Below, in pieces: positions 24,453 to 33,258 of a stretch of 46,601 nt of DNA. The stretch comes from Bacilli bacterium (GTDB lineage: Bacteria > Bacillota_I > Bacilli_A > RFN20 > CAG-826). The first letter of the stretch is position 1. Every line of letters starts with the position of its first letter. Made by a program: the position numbers and the translations under genes. The notes beneath the pieces are model-generated. The model searched no databases. It was not told the DNA's origin and worked only from the letters and a program-made list of their open reading frames with translations. The stretch spans positions 1 to 46,601 of the forward strand of contig CAAGAN010000015.1 in assembly GCA_900767825.1 (NCBI GenBank). Direction: 5' to 3'.

Positions 24453-25125
24453 TTTTGTAATTGTATCGCACATCAATGAGCACTACTCAGATTTGAAAAA
24501 TGATTTGGACACGCTTGATTCTCATGTAATGTTTTCAAACTCAAAAGATAAAAGAAGAGCTATACTTTTTGATTTTCTTCAGATGGGAGAATTGACAAAT
24601 CAATTGTCGAAATCCTTTTTTAACAATTTTAATAACAATGGAGCCATAAGACTTATAGCAATTAGAAATAGAATCGTACATGGTTATAGCACAATTAGAG
24701 ACGACCTTATTTTTTCGACTCTAAAGAATGATTTGCCTAAATACATAAATGAGTTAAATGCATTTTCGAGGGATTATTATTTTAAACTACTAAAACAATA
24801 TCTAGGAAAAGAAATCATAGTCGTAGACAATAAACCACTAAAATTATGTTCGAATTCGGTAAATTTTGTCATAGAAAGCGGACATCTCGATAGTTTTGCA
24901 GGATTAAATGGAAAATTTCAAGAAGTCTACATAATCGTGAATCCTATTGTAGAAAGAAAACATTCCTATAAAGTTATTGCAATAATACATTACTGTAATT
25001 CTGAAAAAGATAAACTAATAGTTACCAATGACAGCGATCTATTTTTAAGCAAGACCATGGAACAAGAAATAGAAATTCATGAAGGATGTAATTTATATTC
25101 AATAATCAAAAACAGTAAAAATTAA
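24436..25125 (+). CDS. HEPN toxin (HepT-like) with a degenerate pyrophosphatase-like C-terminal domain
   Basis: Predicted toxin. Residues 1-115 form an all-alpha HEPN domain with the complete RX4HXY motif: R77, H82 and Y84 (RNRIVHGY), the RNase site and the tyrosine AMPylated by MntA in studied systems. HepT proteins usually end after about 110-140 residues. Here residues 121-225 add a beta-rich domain (YLGKEIIVVDNKPL, VYIIVNP, VIAIIHYCN..DKLIV) resembling the small pyrophosphatase-like family of Firmicutes. The acidic DGxxxD-type motif of that family is lost (N158-G-K-F-Q-E163), so catalysis is doubtful. Coupled to the MNT gene by overlap. Confidence 0.8.
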   Translation: MKEDRDFVIVSHINEHYSDLKNDLDTLDSHVMFSNSKDKRRAILFDFLQMGELTNQLSKSFFNNFNNNGAIRLIAIRNRIVHGYSTIRDDLIFSTLKNDLPKYINELNAFSRDYYFKLLKQYLGKEIIVVDNKPLKLCSNSVNFVIESGHLDSFAGLNGKFQEVYIIVNPIVERKHSYKVIAIIHYCNSEKDKLIVTNDSDLFLSKTMEQEIEIHEGCNLYSIIKNSKN

Positions 25126-25176
25126 ATTATGCTTTCGAATTCCCACATCTTCCATAGAAGTTAAAAAGTCCAAATA

Positions 25177-25233
25177 AAAAGCTGTTAGCCACAATGAAGT
25201 GAGGCACAAATGTTGGACCAACTAACAGCTTTT
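25177..25233. terminator. Long bidirectional terminator hairpin
   Basis: AAAAGCTGTTAG (25177-25188) pairs perfectly with CTAACAGCTTTT (25222-25233) around a 33-nt centre that can fold further (CCACAAT against ATGTTGG, imperfect). It lies between the convergent HEPN and lemA genes and can end transcription in both directions; the large structured loop is unusual for a simple terminator. Confidence 0.7.
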
Positions 25234-25251
25234 CAATAATCAAATTAAGAA

Positions 25252-25920
25252 TTAAAAGAAAGTTCCTTCGCTTTTTTCTTTCATCTCTTGGCTAGCAATG
25301 TATGGAATACGGGTTGTATACCCAGCTTTAGCAGCAACAATCATCTTGGTTGGCCAAGCAAAGATTTCGGTGTTCCATCTAGCAACGGTATCATTATATA
25401 GTTCCCTGGCAGCAGTGATTTCATGTTGTAAGTAACTATTTTGTTGCATGGCATCAGCAATTTCTTTGTGAGCCTTGATATCAGGATAATTTTCAAAAGC
25501 AATGTTGATGGAACGGGAAGCTGCATCAAGTTTAGCGCCTAATTCGTTTCTAGCTTCATCGCTGACTGGTCCATTGTTGCCTCTATATTTAGCAACATCG
25601 GTAAAGACTGTTTTGTCTAAATCGATAGCCTTATCTAACAATTTGGCAACGTTTTGAAGAATGGTGACTCTTTGGACTTGATAGTTATCAATTGTTGAAG
25701 CGTCATGTTGAATCTTCTGTTGAAGAGCTTGGAGATAGCTTCTAGCCTTGATTTTCATAACGGCAAAAACTATTCCAGGGATGATTAATGGGAACCATAA
25801 AAACACTTGGAAAAGAGTAGAGCGCCAATCGGTCTTGACTTGAACTTTCTTGTCAATAACGTGAACGTCTCTGCCTTCAGTGTTAACTGGATCAAGAGTT
25901 TCGTCTAATTCATTAGCCAT
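25252..25920 (-). CDS. lemA: LemA family protein
   Basis: Membrane-anchored helical protein of unknown biochemical role. One TM segment (about 36-56) near the N-terminus is followed by the LemA coiled-coil core: DNYQVQRVTILQNVAKLLDKA, ASRSINIAFENYPDIKAHK and a YNDTVARWNTEIFAWPTKMI segment close to the usual YN..V..YN..I..FP motif. AGGAGG precedes the ATG. It follows the large membrane protein gene by about 47 nt, a common LemA pairing. A cytoplasmic N-terminal tail of 35 residues is longer than in most LemA proteins. Confidence 0.92.
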   Translation of the reverse strand: MANELDETLDPVNTEGRDVHVIDKKVQVKTDWRSTLFQVFLWFPLIIPGIVFAVMKIKARSYLQALQQKIQHDASTIDNYQVQRVTILQNVAKLLDKAIDLDKTVFTDVAKYRGNNGPVSDEARNELGAKLDAASRSINIAFENYPDIKAHKEIADAMQQNSYLQHEITAARELYNDTVARWNTEIFAWPTKMIVAAKAGYTTRIPYIASQEMKEKSEGTFF

Positions 25921-25967
25921 AAATAGTAACCTCCTATAGATATATAAATTATTACTATCGCAAAATA

Positions 25968-27812
25968 TTATCCCTTATTTGAGGGTGAGAAGGTAGTATG
26001 AATTTCATTATCTTTACTAGCGTCAATCTCTCCACCCATCAAAGCAAGTAATCCTCTTTCGAAATGGGCGCCTCCAAAGCCAAATAGTGTTTGCCCAAGG
26101 TCTTTTAACTTTTGTTTGTAATCAATATTTGTAGAATTGATTTCTGTAACTACAATTGGGGAAACCTTCGTGACTTTATCATATTTAATCCAATGGACCG
26201 GAACAGAATGCAATTTGCCATCCCCACCCATCTTCTGGATATAATCAACCATCGGGGTAGTTTTAAATGAAGTTGCTAAAATCTTAACTTCATCAGATTT
26301 ACCAACCTTATTGGAAGTAACTACTTTCAATAGCAACGGAAGACTTTCGTCAGCTTCTTTAGGCCTATAGTAAGATTGATCTAAGCTATTAGCCATAACT
26401 TCTTGTTCATAAGAAGAGACATTCGAATATATTCCTTCTTCATAGATATATTCTTTTGTTTTATGCATTTGGTATAGAGGAATAGAAAGAAGAGGGGCTA
26501 AATCAAAGAACAAATTCTTGATAAAAGCGTCGCAATAGGAAACAAACCTTGTTTTCATTTCCTCAAAATCATAACCAGCAAAATTAGCAGGGTCTCCGCT
26601 ATAATCAAAGCTTTGTGAATGAATAGAAGCAACACTAGTAAGCATCTTGTTCTTAACCATATAGAAATCATCACCAAATGGTTCAGGATTAGTGATGATA
26701 TCTAGCATATTTTGCTGGGCAAGAGGAGTAAATAGCAATCTGAACTGGACTTCGTTATCTCTATCCACGGCACCAAAGAATACATCGAATTCATCATTGC
26801 CCATTGGGGTAAATCCGCTTTTTCCTGTCTTTAAGGCTTTTTCTGCTAATTTCGTTAATTCTTTAGCTTTCTTAGTAGCGACTTTTCTTCTAGTCTTTTC
26901 ATCCATCTTGTCGCCTCCACCTGGTTCCCTAGTAAAACTAAGGTCAGGTGCAGCTTCATTCCCATAAACCAAACGGGTTTCATCAGCATAAGATGGGGCT
27001 GGATGGACACTAGTTGCAGTAAGTGTTTGGGTATGGGTTGTTGAATAAGACTTGCCATCACTTCCCCTAGAATAAGTAGTCCAGGTAATAACAATGCTAC
27101 CTGTGTAGGTCTTGTTTTCCATCTCGCAGGAGAATACTTTCTCAAGGACAAAAGGATTTCCTTGGATGTTACCGGAAATTACTCCTAAAGTAGATTCTTT
27201 TTGCTCATAGGCTTCTGGGAATCCAAATTTATTGACTAAATAAGCTAATCTAGCAGGAGAAAAAGTAGGATCCAAATCAATAATAGGAGTAGCCTTTTCC
27301 ATGACTACTAAAGGCATATTCCAATCAAATAAGGCATTCAAAGGCATCATGTCCCCATAACAAATCCTTAATTTATTCTCGGTATCAGCCTTTAGTTTCT
27401 CTAATTCTTCATTAAATTTCTTACTTTCGTTGCTAAATTTCTTAAACAGGAAAATAAAGCCGATGCCTGCACCAACCAAAACTAATCCAATTAGAAGCAT
27501 AATCCAATTGAAATTGCCAGGAGCCATTGTCAAAAATGTAAATAGTAACAATAAGGCGCCAGCAACAAAGAAAAGGGCCATGAATATTGCGGTAACTACC
27601 TTTTTGGTATTTGAAGAAGATAGTTCCCCTTTTTTCTTCTTTTGCCTTTCTAATGCCAAATTATATTCTTTGACATGAATTGCATTGGCGGCAGTATCTA
27701 CTTCGGATTTGACTTTTAAATCATCAAAAGCCTCAAGGGCAGCTTGATGGTATTTATCTTTAAGTTCCTTGTTATAGAGGTCGCGGGGTTTGAACAATAC
27801 TTCTTCAGCCAT
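25968..27812 (-). CDS. LemA-associated membrane protein (DUF3137-like), function unknown
   Basis: No enzyme motif is recognised. Residues 1-60 are charged and coiled-coil-like. Two TM helices (about 66-90 and 96-120) follow, then a large soluble part. At about 180-245 there is a DLDPTFSP segment and a beta-rich block ending TGSIVITW, then Ser/Thr-rich repeats (SYSTTHTQTLTATS) and a mixed C-terminal half. The layout (charged N-terminus, two TMs, soluble domain, adjacent lemA) fits the DUF3137 family often beside lemA in Bacilli and Mollicutes. GGAG lies before the ATG. It sits 9 nt behind the ffh stop. Confidence 0.6.
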   Translation of the reverse strand: MAEEVLFKPRDLYNKELKDKYHQAALEAFDDLKVKSEVDTAANAIHVKEYNLALERQKKKKGELSSSNTKKVVTAIFMALFFVAGALLLLFTFLTMAPGNFNWIMLLIGLVLVGAGIGFIFLFKKFSNESKKFNEELEKLKADTENKLRICYGDMMPLNALFDWNMPLVVMEKATPIIDLDPTFSPARLAYLVNKFGFPEAYEQKESTLGVISGNIQGNPFVLEKVFSCEMENKTYTGSIVITWTTYSRGSDGKSYSTTHTQTLTATSVHPAPSYADETRLVYGNEAAPDLSFTREPGGGDKMDEKTRRKVATKKAKELTKLAEKALKTGKSGFTPMGNDEFDVFFGAVDRDNEVQFRLLFTPLAQQNMLDIITNPEPFGDDFYMVKNKMLTSVASIHSQSFDYSGDPANFAGYDFEEMKTRFVSYCDAFIKNLFFDLAPLLSIPLYQMHKTKEYIYEEGIYSNVSSYEQEVMANSLDQSYYRPKEADESLPLLLKVVTSNKVGKSDEVKILATSFKTTPMVDYIQKMGGDGKLHSVPVHWIKYDKVTKVSPIVVTEINSTNIDYKQKLKDLGQTLFGFGGAHFERGLLALMGGEIDASKDNEIHTTFSPSNKG

Positions 27813-27821
27813 AATTTACTC

Positions 27822-29156
27822 CTATCTAAACGGAGGGAATCCAGCTTGTCCCTTGCCGCTTTTTTGATATTGCTTTAATTGTTTCATCATAAGCTTCGAT
27901 TGGTCGTATTTCCTAATGACACGATTTACATCGGCATTAGTAAGTCCGCATCCTTTGGCAATCCTATTTTTATGGGAATAACGCAATATTTCAGGATGCC
28001 TTCTTTCATATGGGGTCATTGAATTAATAACAGACTCAAAGATTTTCATTTCTTTTTCTGCCATATCTTTTTGTTCATCACTTATTTTCGGCATGCCAGG
28101 AATCATCTTGGCAATAGAACCAAGCGAGCCTAAACGCCTGACCATTTTCATTTGCTTAAGCATGTCTTCAAGGGTAAATTCCCCATCCATCATTTTCTTG
28201 GCTTCTTTTTCAGCTTCTTTTTCGTCGATATTCTCTTTAGCCTTTTCTACCAAAGTAACAATATCGCCCATCCCAAGAATCCTATCAGCCATTCTTGAAG
28301 GATAGAAAATCTCCATATCGGATTTCTTTTCTCCGGTACCAGCAAATTTAATTGGCAAACCAGTCAAATATTTAATGGATAAGGCTGCGCCACCCCTAGC
28401 ATCGCCATCGAGTTTGGACATGATTAATCCAGTTAATCTAAGCGAGCTATTAAATGCATTAGCAACATTAACGCTATCTTGACCAGCGGCGGCATCAACT
28501 AAAAGCAATACTTCTTCAGGATGGACTACATGGTTGATTTTCTTTAATTCTTCCATCAATGTCTCATCTATTTGAAGTCGACCAGCCGTATCCAAAATAA
28601 GGACATCCATATGCTCTTCAAGAGCTTTTTCTTTAGCCTTGATTGCTATATCAACTGGATCTTGTATGCCTAGGGTAAAGAAAGAACAGCCTACATCATT
28701 AGATACTGTCCTTAACTGATCAATAGCGGCAGGACGATATACGTCAAGGGCGCCAAGCATGACCTTCTTGCCTTCTTTTTGCATTAAATACGCTAATTTG
28801 CCGGCAGTTGTAGTCTTACCTGTACCTTGAAGACCTACTAACATGATTGTAGTAAGCCCACCTTTTGTATAATTGATCCCGCTTTGTTCGTCTCCTAATA
28901 AGGATTCGATTTCATCATGGACAATCTTAACAACCATCTGGGAAGGATTGACTTTGGAATAGACATCTTGCCCAATGGCTTTTTCTTTAACATCATTTAC
29001 GAATGATTTGACAACCTTAAAATTGACGTCAGCTTCCAAAAGAGCAACCCTAATCTCTTTTAGCATCTCGTCCATATTGGCTTCACTTAGCCTGGATTGT
29101 CCCCTTAATTTCTTAAATATTTGACCAAAACGGTCAGATAATGATTCAAATGCCAT
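27822..29156 (-). CDS. ffh: Signal recognition particle protein Ffh
   Basis: SRP54 GTPase that brings nascent membrane proteins to FtsY. The N domain (1-90) precedes the G domain with G1 GLQGTGKTTTAGKLA, DVYRPAAIDQL, DTAGRLQ and SKLDGDARGGAALS; the Met-rich M domain (about 300-430) has KGCGLTNADVNRVIRKYDQ. At 444 residues it has the family length, ending in a Gly/Lys/Phe tail. It overlaps ylxM by 11 nt, giving the conserved ftsY-ylxM-ffh order. Confidence 0.98.
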   Translation of the reverse strand: MAFESLSDRFGQIFKKLRGQSRLSEANMDEMLKEIRVALLEADVNFKVVKSFVNDVKEKAIGQDVYSKVNPSQMVVKIVHDEIESLLGDEQSGINYTKGGLTTIMLVGLQGTGKTTTAGKLAYLMQKEGKKVMLGALDVYRPAAIDQLRTVSNDVGCSFFTLGIQDPVDIAIKAKEKALEEHMDVLILDTAGRLQIDETLMEELKKINHVVHPEEVLLLVDAAAGQDSVNVANAFNSSLRLTGLIMSKLDGDARGGAALSIKYLTGLPIKFAGTGEKKSDMEIFYPSRMADRILGMGDIVTLVEKAKENIDEKEAEKEAKKMMDGEFTLEDMLKQMKMVRRLGSLGSIAKMIPGMPKISDEQKDMAEKEMKIFESVINSMTPYERRHPEILRYSHKNRIAKGCGLTNADVNRVIRKYDQSKLMMKQLKQYQKSGKGQAGFPPFR

Positions 29157-29496
29157 CTTTTATCACCTTTCCTAAAGACTCGAATAGTTTTAACCTAGTT
29201 TTCTCATCCTCGACTGCCATTATTGAATCAATAGCAGCATTTATATCAAGCCTTTTTTGATATAAACCAAGAATGCCTTCGAAATATTCTAAATTAGAAA
29301 TGGCTTTATGAATAGAATCAGATACAGCAGATTTAGAAACACCTAATTCATTTGATATCTCAGATAAAGACAAATCAAAACCTAAATAGTTCTCTAGATC
29401 CTCTTTTTGTCTAGAACTAAGTAGCCCTCCATATATCTTAAAGAGGGCATATTGCCTTTCTTTTTCCTCGACTAGGTTATTTTCCTTCATCTTCAT
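29146..29496 (-). CDS. ylxM: YlxM/p13-like helix-turn-helix protein
   Basis: Small SRP-associated protein that in streptococci modulates SRP-FtsY GTPase activity. The 116 residues are helical with a sigma-70-region-4-like HTH: YGGLLSSRQKEDLENYL, then LSLSEISNELGVSKSAVSDSIHKA. It overlaps both neighbours (20 nt with ftsY and 11 nt with ffh), so translation is coupled. Confidence 0.93.
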   Translation of the reverse strand: MKMKENNLVEEKERQYALFKIYGGLLSSRQKEDLENYLGFDLSLSEISNELGVSKSAVSDSIHKAISNLEYFEGILGLYQKRLDINAAIDSIMAVEDEKTRLKLFESLGKVIKDGI

Positions 29497-30466
29497 TTCC
29501 TAGTAACAGCCCATAAAGGTATTTAGATAAATCGAATTCCTCTAGATCTTCCATTCTTTCGCCTAAACCCATAAAGCGGACAGGAACACCTAATTCATCT
29601 CTAATAGAAAGGATAATCCCTCCTTTGGAAGTCCCATCCATCTTAGTAACTACGATTCCAGATAAAGAAGATACTTCCTTAAATGCCTTGGCCTGGATTA
29701 CCCCATTTTGCCCGGTAGTCGCATCTATTACCAAAAATGTTTCCTGAGGAGCTCCTTCGATTTCTTTATTTAATACACGGCTAATCTTGCCTAATTCTTG
29801 CATTAAGTTTGACTTGGTTTGGATTCTTCCGGCCGTATCTACGATTAATAAATCGATATTCTCAGTTTTAGCGCGTCTAGCCCCATCAAAAGCAACAGAA
29901 GCCGGATCGGATTCATGCGCACCAAAAACAATTGGGACATCTAATCTAGAGGCCCAGACCTTAAGTTGTTCGACCGCGCCTGCCCTAAAAGTATCAGCAG
30001 CTACTAGCATTACCTTCTTGCCCTTGTTTTTATATCTATAGGCTAATTTAGCAATCGTAGTAGTCTTACCGACTCCATTAACACCTTCAACCAATAAAAC
30101 GGTTGGTTTGGAGGAGAAATTGATTTCATTTTCAATCTCGCTTCCGCTAGTTGCATAATCAACAAACATCAAATCGATAAGAGCTTCATTAATCTTAGCT
30201 GGCTCGACTAAGTTTTCTTCCTTTGCCTTTTCTAATAATTCTTCGCAAAGCTTAATAGATAAAGATACCCCTACATCAGCCTCGATTAATATTTCTTCTA
30301 ATTCCTCAAAATAAGAAGAGTCTATCTTTGAATAACGTTTTGAAAGTTCATCTAATCTAGAAGCAAAAGCCTTCCTAGATTTAGCTAGTCCTTTTTCATA
30401 TGTCTTTGTAGATTCATCTTCTTTTTTAGATGAAAATTTATTCTTTAAAAACGAAAATAGTCCCAT
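29477..30466 (-). CDS. ftsY: SRP receptor FtsY
   Basis: Membrane-docking partner GTPase of Ffh. A short charged N-terminal region replaces the long acidic domain of E. coli; the NG domain has EGVNGVGKTTTIAKLA, AADTFRAGAVEQLKVWA, IVDTAGRIQTKSNLM and VTKMDGTSKGGI. The 329 residues match Bacillus. It starts 2 nt after the rnc stop; smc, which usually lies between rnc and ftsY, is missing here. Confidence 0.98.
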   Translation of the reverse strand: MGLFSFLKNKFSSKKEDESTKTYEKGLAKSRKAFASRLDELSKRYSKIDSSYFEELEEILIEADVGVSLSIKLCEELLEKAKEENLVEPAKINEALIDLMFVDYATSGSEIENEINFSSKPTVLLVEGVNGVGKTTTIAKLAYRYKNKGKKVMLVAADTFRAGAVEQLKVWASRLDVPIVFGAHESDPASVAFDGARRAKTENIDLLIVDTAGRIQTKSNLMQELGKISRVLNKEIEGAPQETFLVIDATTGQNGVIQAKAFKEVSSLSGIVVTKMDGTSKGGIILSIRDELGVPVRFMGLGERMEDLEEFDLSKYLYGLLLGNEDEGK

Positions 30467-30468
30467 AA

Positions 30469-31167
30469 TTAAAATCCTTGTTTTGGAAGAGACATCCTAG
30501 ATAAAGCATCTTTAGCCGCTTCAGTCTCGGCTGCTTTCTTATTATGTCCTTCCCCTTTCCCAATTTGATTACCCTCGAAATAGACTGCTGCGACGAATAC
30601 TTTTTCCATCGGAGTCCCTCTTTCTTCAATAATCTTATAGACTACAGATTCCTTATTATCGGCCTGCATGGCTTCCTGAAGATATGATTTAGGATTGATC
30701 GTATAATCAATCGTCGCATTCTTTATATCTTCATCGAATATCTTCCTGACAAAATTAAGGGTAAAATCACATCCCTGGTCTAGATAAAGTGCCCCGATGA
30801 AGGATTCAAATACATCTTCTAGCAAAGGAACATTGTTCTTCGCTTCTTTTGAGAAGCTAGGACCAACTTTTATATATTCATTAAGTCCAAGTTTCTTGCA
30901 ATAATTCGCTTCTGAAGAAGAACGGATGAACTGGGCTTTTAAAATGCTTAATCTACCTTGCTCCATCTCTGGATGATAAAGATAGCAAAGCTCGGATACA
31001 ATCATCCCTACAATCGAATCACCTAGAAACTCAAGACGTTCGTAGTCTTGATGCCTAGTACCTGCCATCCCATTATATGAAGAATGGGTAAAGGCAAGGC
31101 GATACAATTCCTCGTTTTTTGGCAATATCATGAAACGCCTATATAACGGCATAAATTCTGAACTCAT
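30469..31167 (-). CDS. rnc: Ribonuclease III
   Basis: Double-strand RNA endonuclease for rRNA and mRNA processing. The catalytic signature ERLEFLGDSIVGMIVSE and the second acidic motif LLEDVFESFIGALYLDQG are intact; the C-terminal dsRNA-binding domain begins NPKSYLQEAMQ and ends HNKKAAETEAAKDAL. Length 232. AAAGGAG lies about 20 nt from the ATG, too far to be its site, whereas TATACT ends 6 nt before the ATG, a further candidate for a leaderless or near-leaderless start. Confidence 0.97.
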   Translation of the reverse strand: MSSEFMPLYRRFMILPKNEELYRLAFTHSSYNGMAGTRHQDYERLEFLGDSIVGMIVSELCYLYHPEMEQGRLSILKAQFIRSSSEANYCKKLGLNEYIKVGPSFSKEAKNNVPLLEDVFESFIGALYLDQGCDFTLNFVRKIFDEDIKNATIDYTINPKSYLQEAMQADNKESVVYKIIEERGTPMEKVFVAAVYFEGNQIGKGEGHNKKAAETEAAKDALSRMSLPKQGF

Positions 31168-31197
31168 AAGATAAGTATAACAAATTTCTCCTTTCTT

Positions 31198-33189
31198 TTA
31201 GGCAAGAGAAACTAAAGATGTTTCCTTTTTGGCTTTCGTCAATATGCATCTAAAGCCTTCTTCATCTTTATTCCTAAGAATAAAAGAAGCATCTTCCCTA
31301 GCTTTTTCAAACATTTTTAAATCAGAAACAATGGAAACAAAATTGAAGCAAGGAAGGCCACTTTGCTTTACTCCAGCTAAAGTTCCAGGCCCTCTTAATC
31401 TAAGGTCTTCCTCGGCTATCTTAAATCCATCATTTGAATTAATTAATACGTTTAGTTTCTCTACTTCCTCCGTTTTGGAATTAGCAAGCAAGCAATAAGC
31501 TTTCTTGCCATCCCTACCTATCCTACCACGTAATTGATGAAGTGAGGATAAGGAAAAGCTTGTAGGTTCATAAACTATCATTAAAGATGCATCTTTTACA
31601 TCGATTCCGACTTCTACAATCGAGGTGGCAACTAGAATTGGGGTCTCTCCGTTTTTGAATTTATTAATCGCCTCTTCTTTTTCTATTTCGCTAAGCTCAC
31701 CATGGCATAACCCTACTAAATTAGGGAACAAAGAAGAAAGCCTTTTATATACATCTAGACAAGATGCATTGCCTTCTTTACTAGATATAGACGGGGCGAT
31801 TACATAGGCTTTCTTATGGTTTTCCAAAACAAATTTGAGCCCGGATATTAATTTAGGTGAATTATCATCTACTAAAACAGTTTTGACATCGCGGTTAGAA
31901 AATGGGAATGTTGAAATAGTAGAAACATCTAAATCGCCATATAAAGTAAGCGCTAAAGTCCTAGGAATTGGAGTCGCACTCATCAAAAGGAGATCCGCCT
32001 CATCTCCTTTAGACGCTAACAAACTTCTTTGGTTAACCCCGAATTTATGTTGTTCATCGATAATTACGAACCCAAGGCTAGGATAAATAACATCTTTAGA
32101 AAACAAAGCATGTGTCCCGATTATTACGTCTACTTCATTGTTCTTTATTCTTTCTAATAGTTCATTTCTTTCTTTTCCTTTAACTGAACCAGTAAGTAAT
32201 GCAATTTTTATTCCTAAAGGGCTTAAAATGGAGGAAAAATAATCAAAATGCTGCTTTGCTAATGATGATGTCGGCGCCATCAAGGCAGTCTGACTATTTC
32301 TTAAATAGTTGATATAAGTCGCGATTAAGGCAACTAAAGTCTTTCCAGTCCCGACATCCCCTTGCAATAAACGATACATCAGATTAGGACCGCACATATC
32401 TTTTTCAATAGTCTTCACCGCATTTTCTTGATCTAGAGTCAACTTAAAAGGCAAGGAAGAAATAAAGCTATCTAACTTATTAATATCTATATCTTTATTC
32501 TTGCTTTTCCTTAACGAGGCATTTTCTTCCCTAATCAAAAGGTTATGTAAAGAGAACTCTAAGGCCTCTTCATATTTTAATACCCTTAGCCCTTGTCTAA
32601 TATCCTCATTTTTTAAAGGGCAATGGACTTTATTCAAGGCTTCTTCTTTTGAAATAAGACGGTACTTACTCCTAAAATAGGCAGGTATTTGATCAAATAT
32701 CTTGCCTTGTTCTTCTTTTAATGATTTCTTAACTAATGAATTAAATAAATGGGGCGGATAATCGCTAGGCAAAGAATAAACAGGTACAATCCTACTAGAT
32801 AAAGAAGATGCTTTCTTAAAAGAAACCATATTCATCTTATGACGTTTCTTATCATAGATGCAGGAAAGGATGATTTTATCATCCCCAAAAGTCTCTTTTC
32901 CTAAATAGGGACGATTCCATGCGATGATTTCATAATCTTCATTATCTTCATCGTTATGAAAATAAAACGAAGCATTATTAGAGGAAGAAAACCTGAGTGT
33001 CCTTATATTTCCTTCTATTTTTCCTTCTAAAACAACTCTTTGCTTGTCAACTAAATTAGCTAATTCTTCTTTAGTAGTCGCAACAAAATATTCGTATTTG
33101 CGTGGCAAATGGGAAATAACCCCATAATAAGAATGGATACCCATTTCATAAAGCAAAGAATTTAACTTAGGAGAAGAGGTCAGCTTCAT
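31198..33189 (-). CDS. recG: ATP-dependent DNA helicase RecG
   Basis: Branch-migration helicase that rescues stalled forks. The N-terminal wedge/OB domain (about 1-160) is followed by helicase motifs: LQGDVGTGKTLVALIA, IIDEQHKFG, MSATPIPRTLA, ATSIVEVGIDV and HQLRGRIGRDGKKAYCLL. The 663 residues match the family. No Shine-Dalgarno precedes the ATG. In Bacillus fapR-plsX-fabDG-acpP lie between recG and rnc; here rnc follows directly. Confidence 0.97.
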   Translation of the reverse strand: MKLTSSPKLNSLLYEMGIHSYYGVISHLPRKYEYFVATTKEELANLVDKQRVVLEGKIEGNIRTLRFSSSNNASFYFHNDEDNEDYEIIAWNRPYLGKETFGDDKIILSCIYDKKRHKMNMVSFKKASSLSSRIVPVYSLPSDYPPHLFNSLVKKSLKEEQGKIFDQIPAYFRSKYRLISKEEALNKVHCPLKNEDIRQGLRVLKYEEALEFSLHNLLIREENASLRKSKNKDIDINKLDSFISSLPFKLTLDQENAVKTIEKDMCGPNLMYRLLQGDVGTGKTLVALIATYINYLRNSQTALMAPTSSLAKQHFDYFSSILSPLGIKIALLTGSVKGKERNELLERIKNNEVDVIIGTHALFSKDVIYPSLGFVIIDEQHKFGVNQRSLLASKGDEADLLLMSATPIPRTLALTLYGDLDVSTISTFPFSNRDVKTVLVDDNSPKLISGLKFVLENHKKAYVIAPSISSKEGNASCLDVYKRLSSLFPNLVGLCHGELSEIEKEEAINKFKNGETPILVATSIVEVGIDVKDASLMIVYEPTSFSLSSLHQLRGRIGRDGKKAYCLLANSKTEEVEKLNVLINSNDGFKIAEEDLRLRGPGTLAGVKQSGLPCFNFVSIVSDLKMFEKAREDASFILRNKDEEGFRCILTKAKKETSLVSLA

Positions 33190-33198
33190 AAATATTAT

Positions 33199-33227
33199 TT
33201 TACTATATTTTTAGCTAACCATATGCA
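33199..33227 (-). promoter_or_regulatory. Candidate promoter of recG (short leader)
   Basis: TTGCAT and TAGTAA on the minus strand, 17 nt apart, with 10 nt from the -10 box to the recG ATG. This matches the spacing of the topA promoter, leaving only a few bases of leader. Confidence 0.45.
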
Positions 33228-33258
33228 AAAAAAGACAACGAAAAAATCAGTTAATAAA

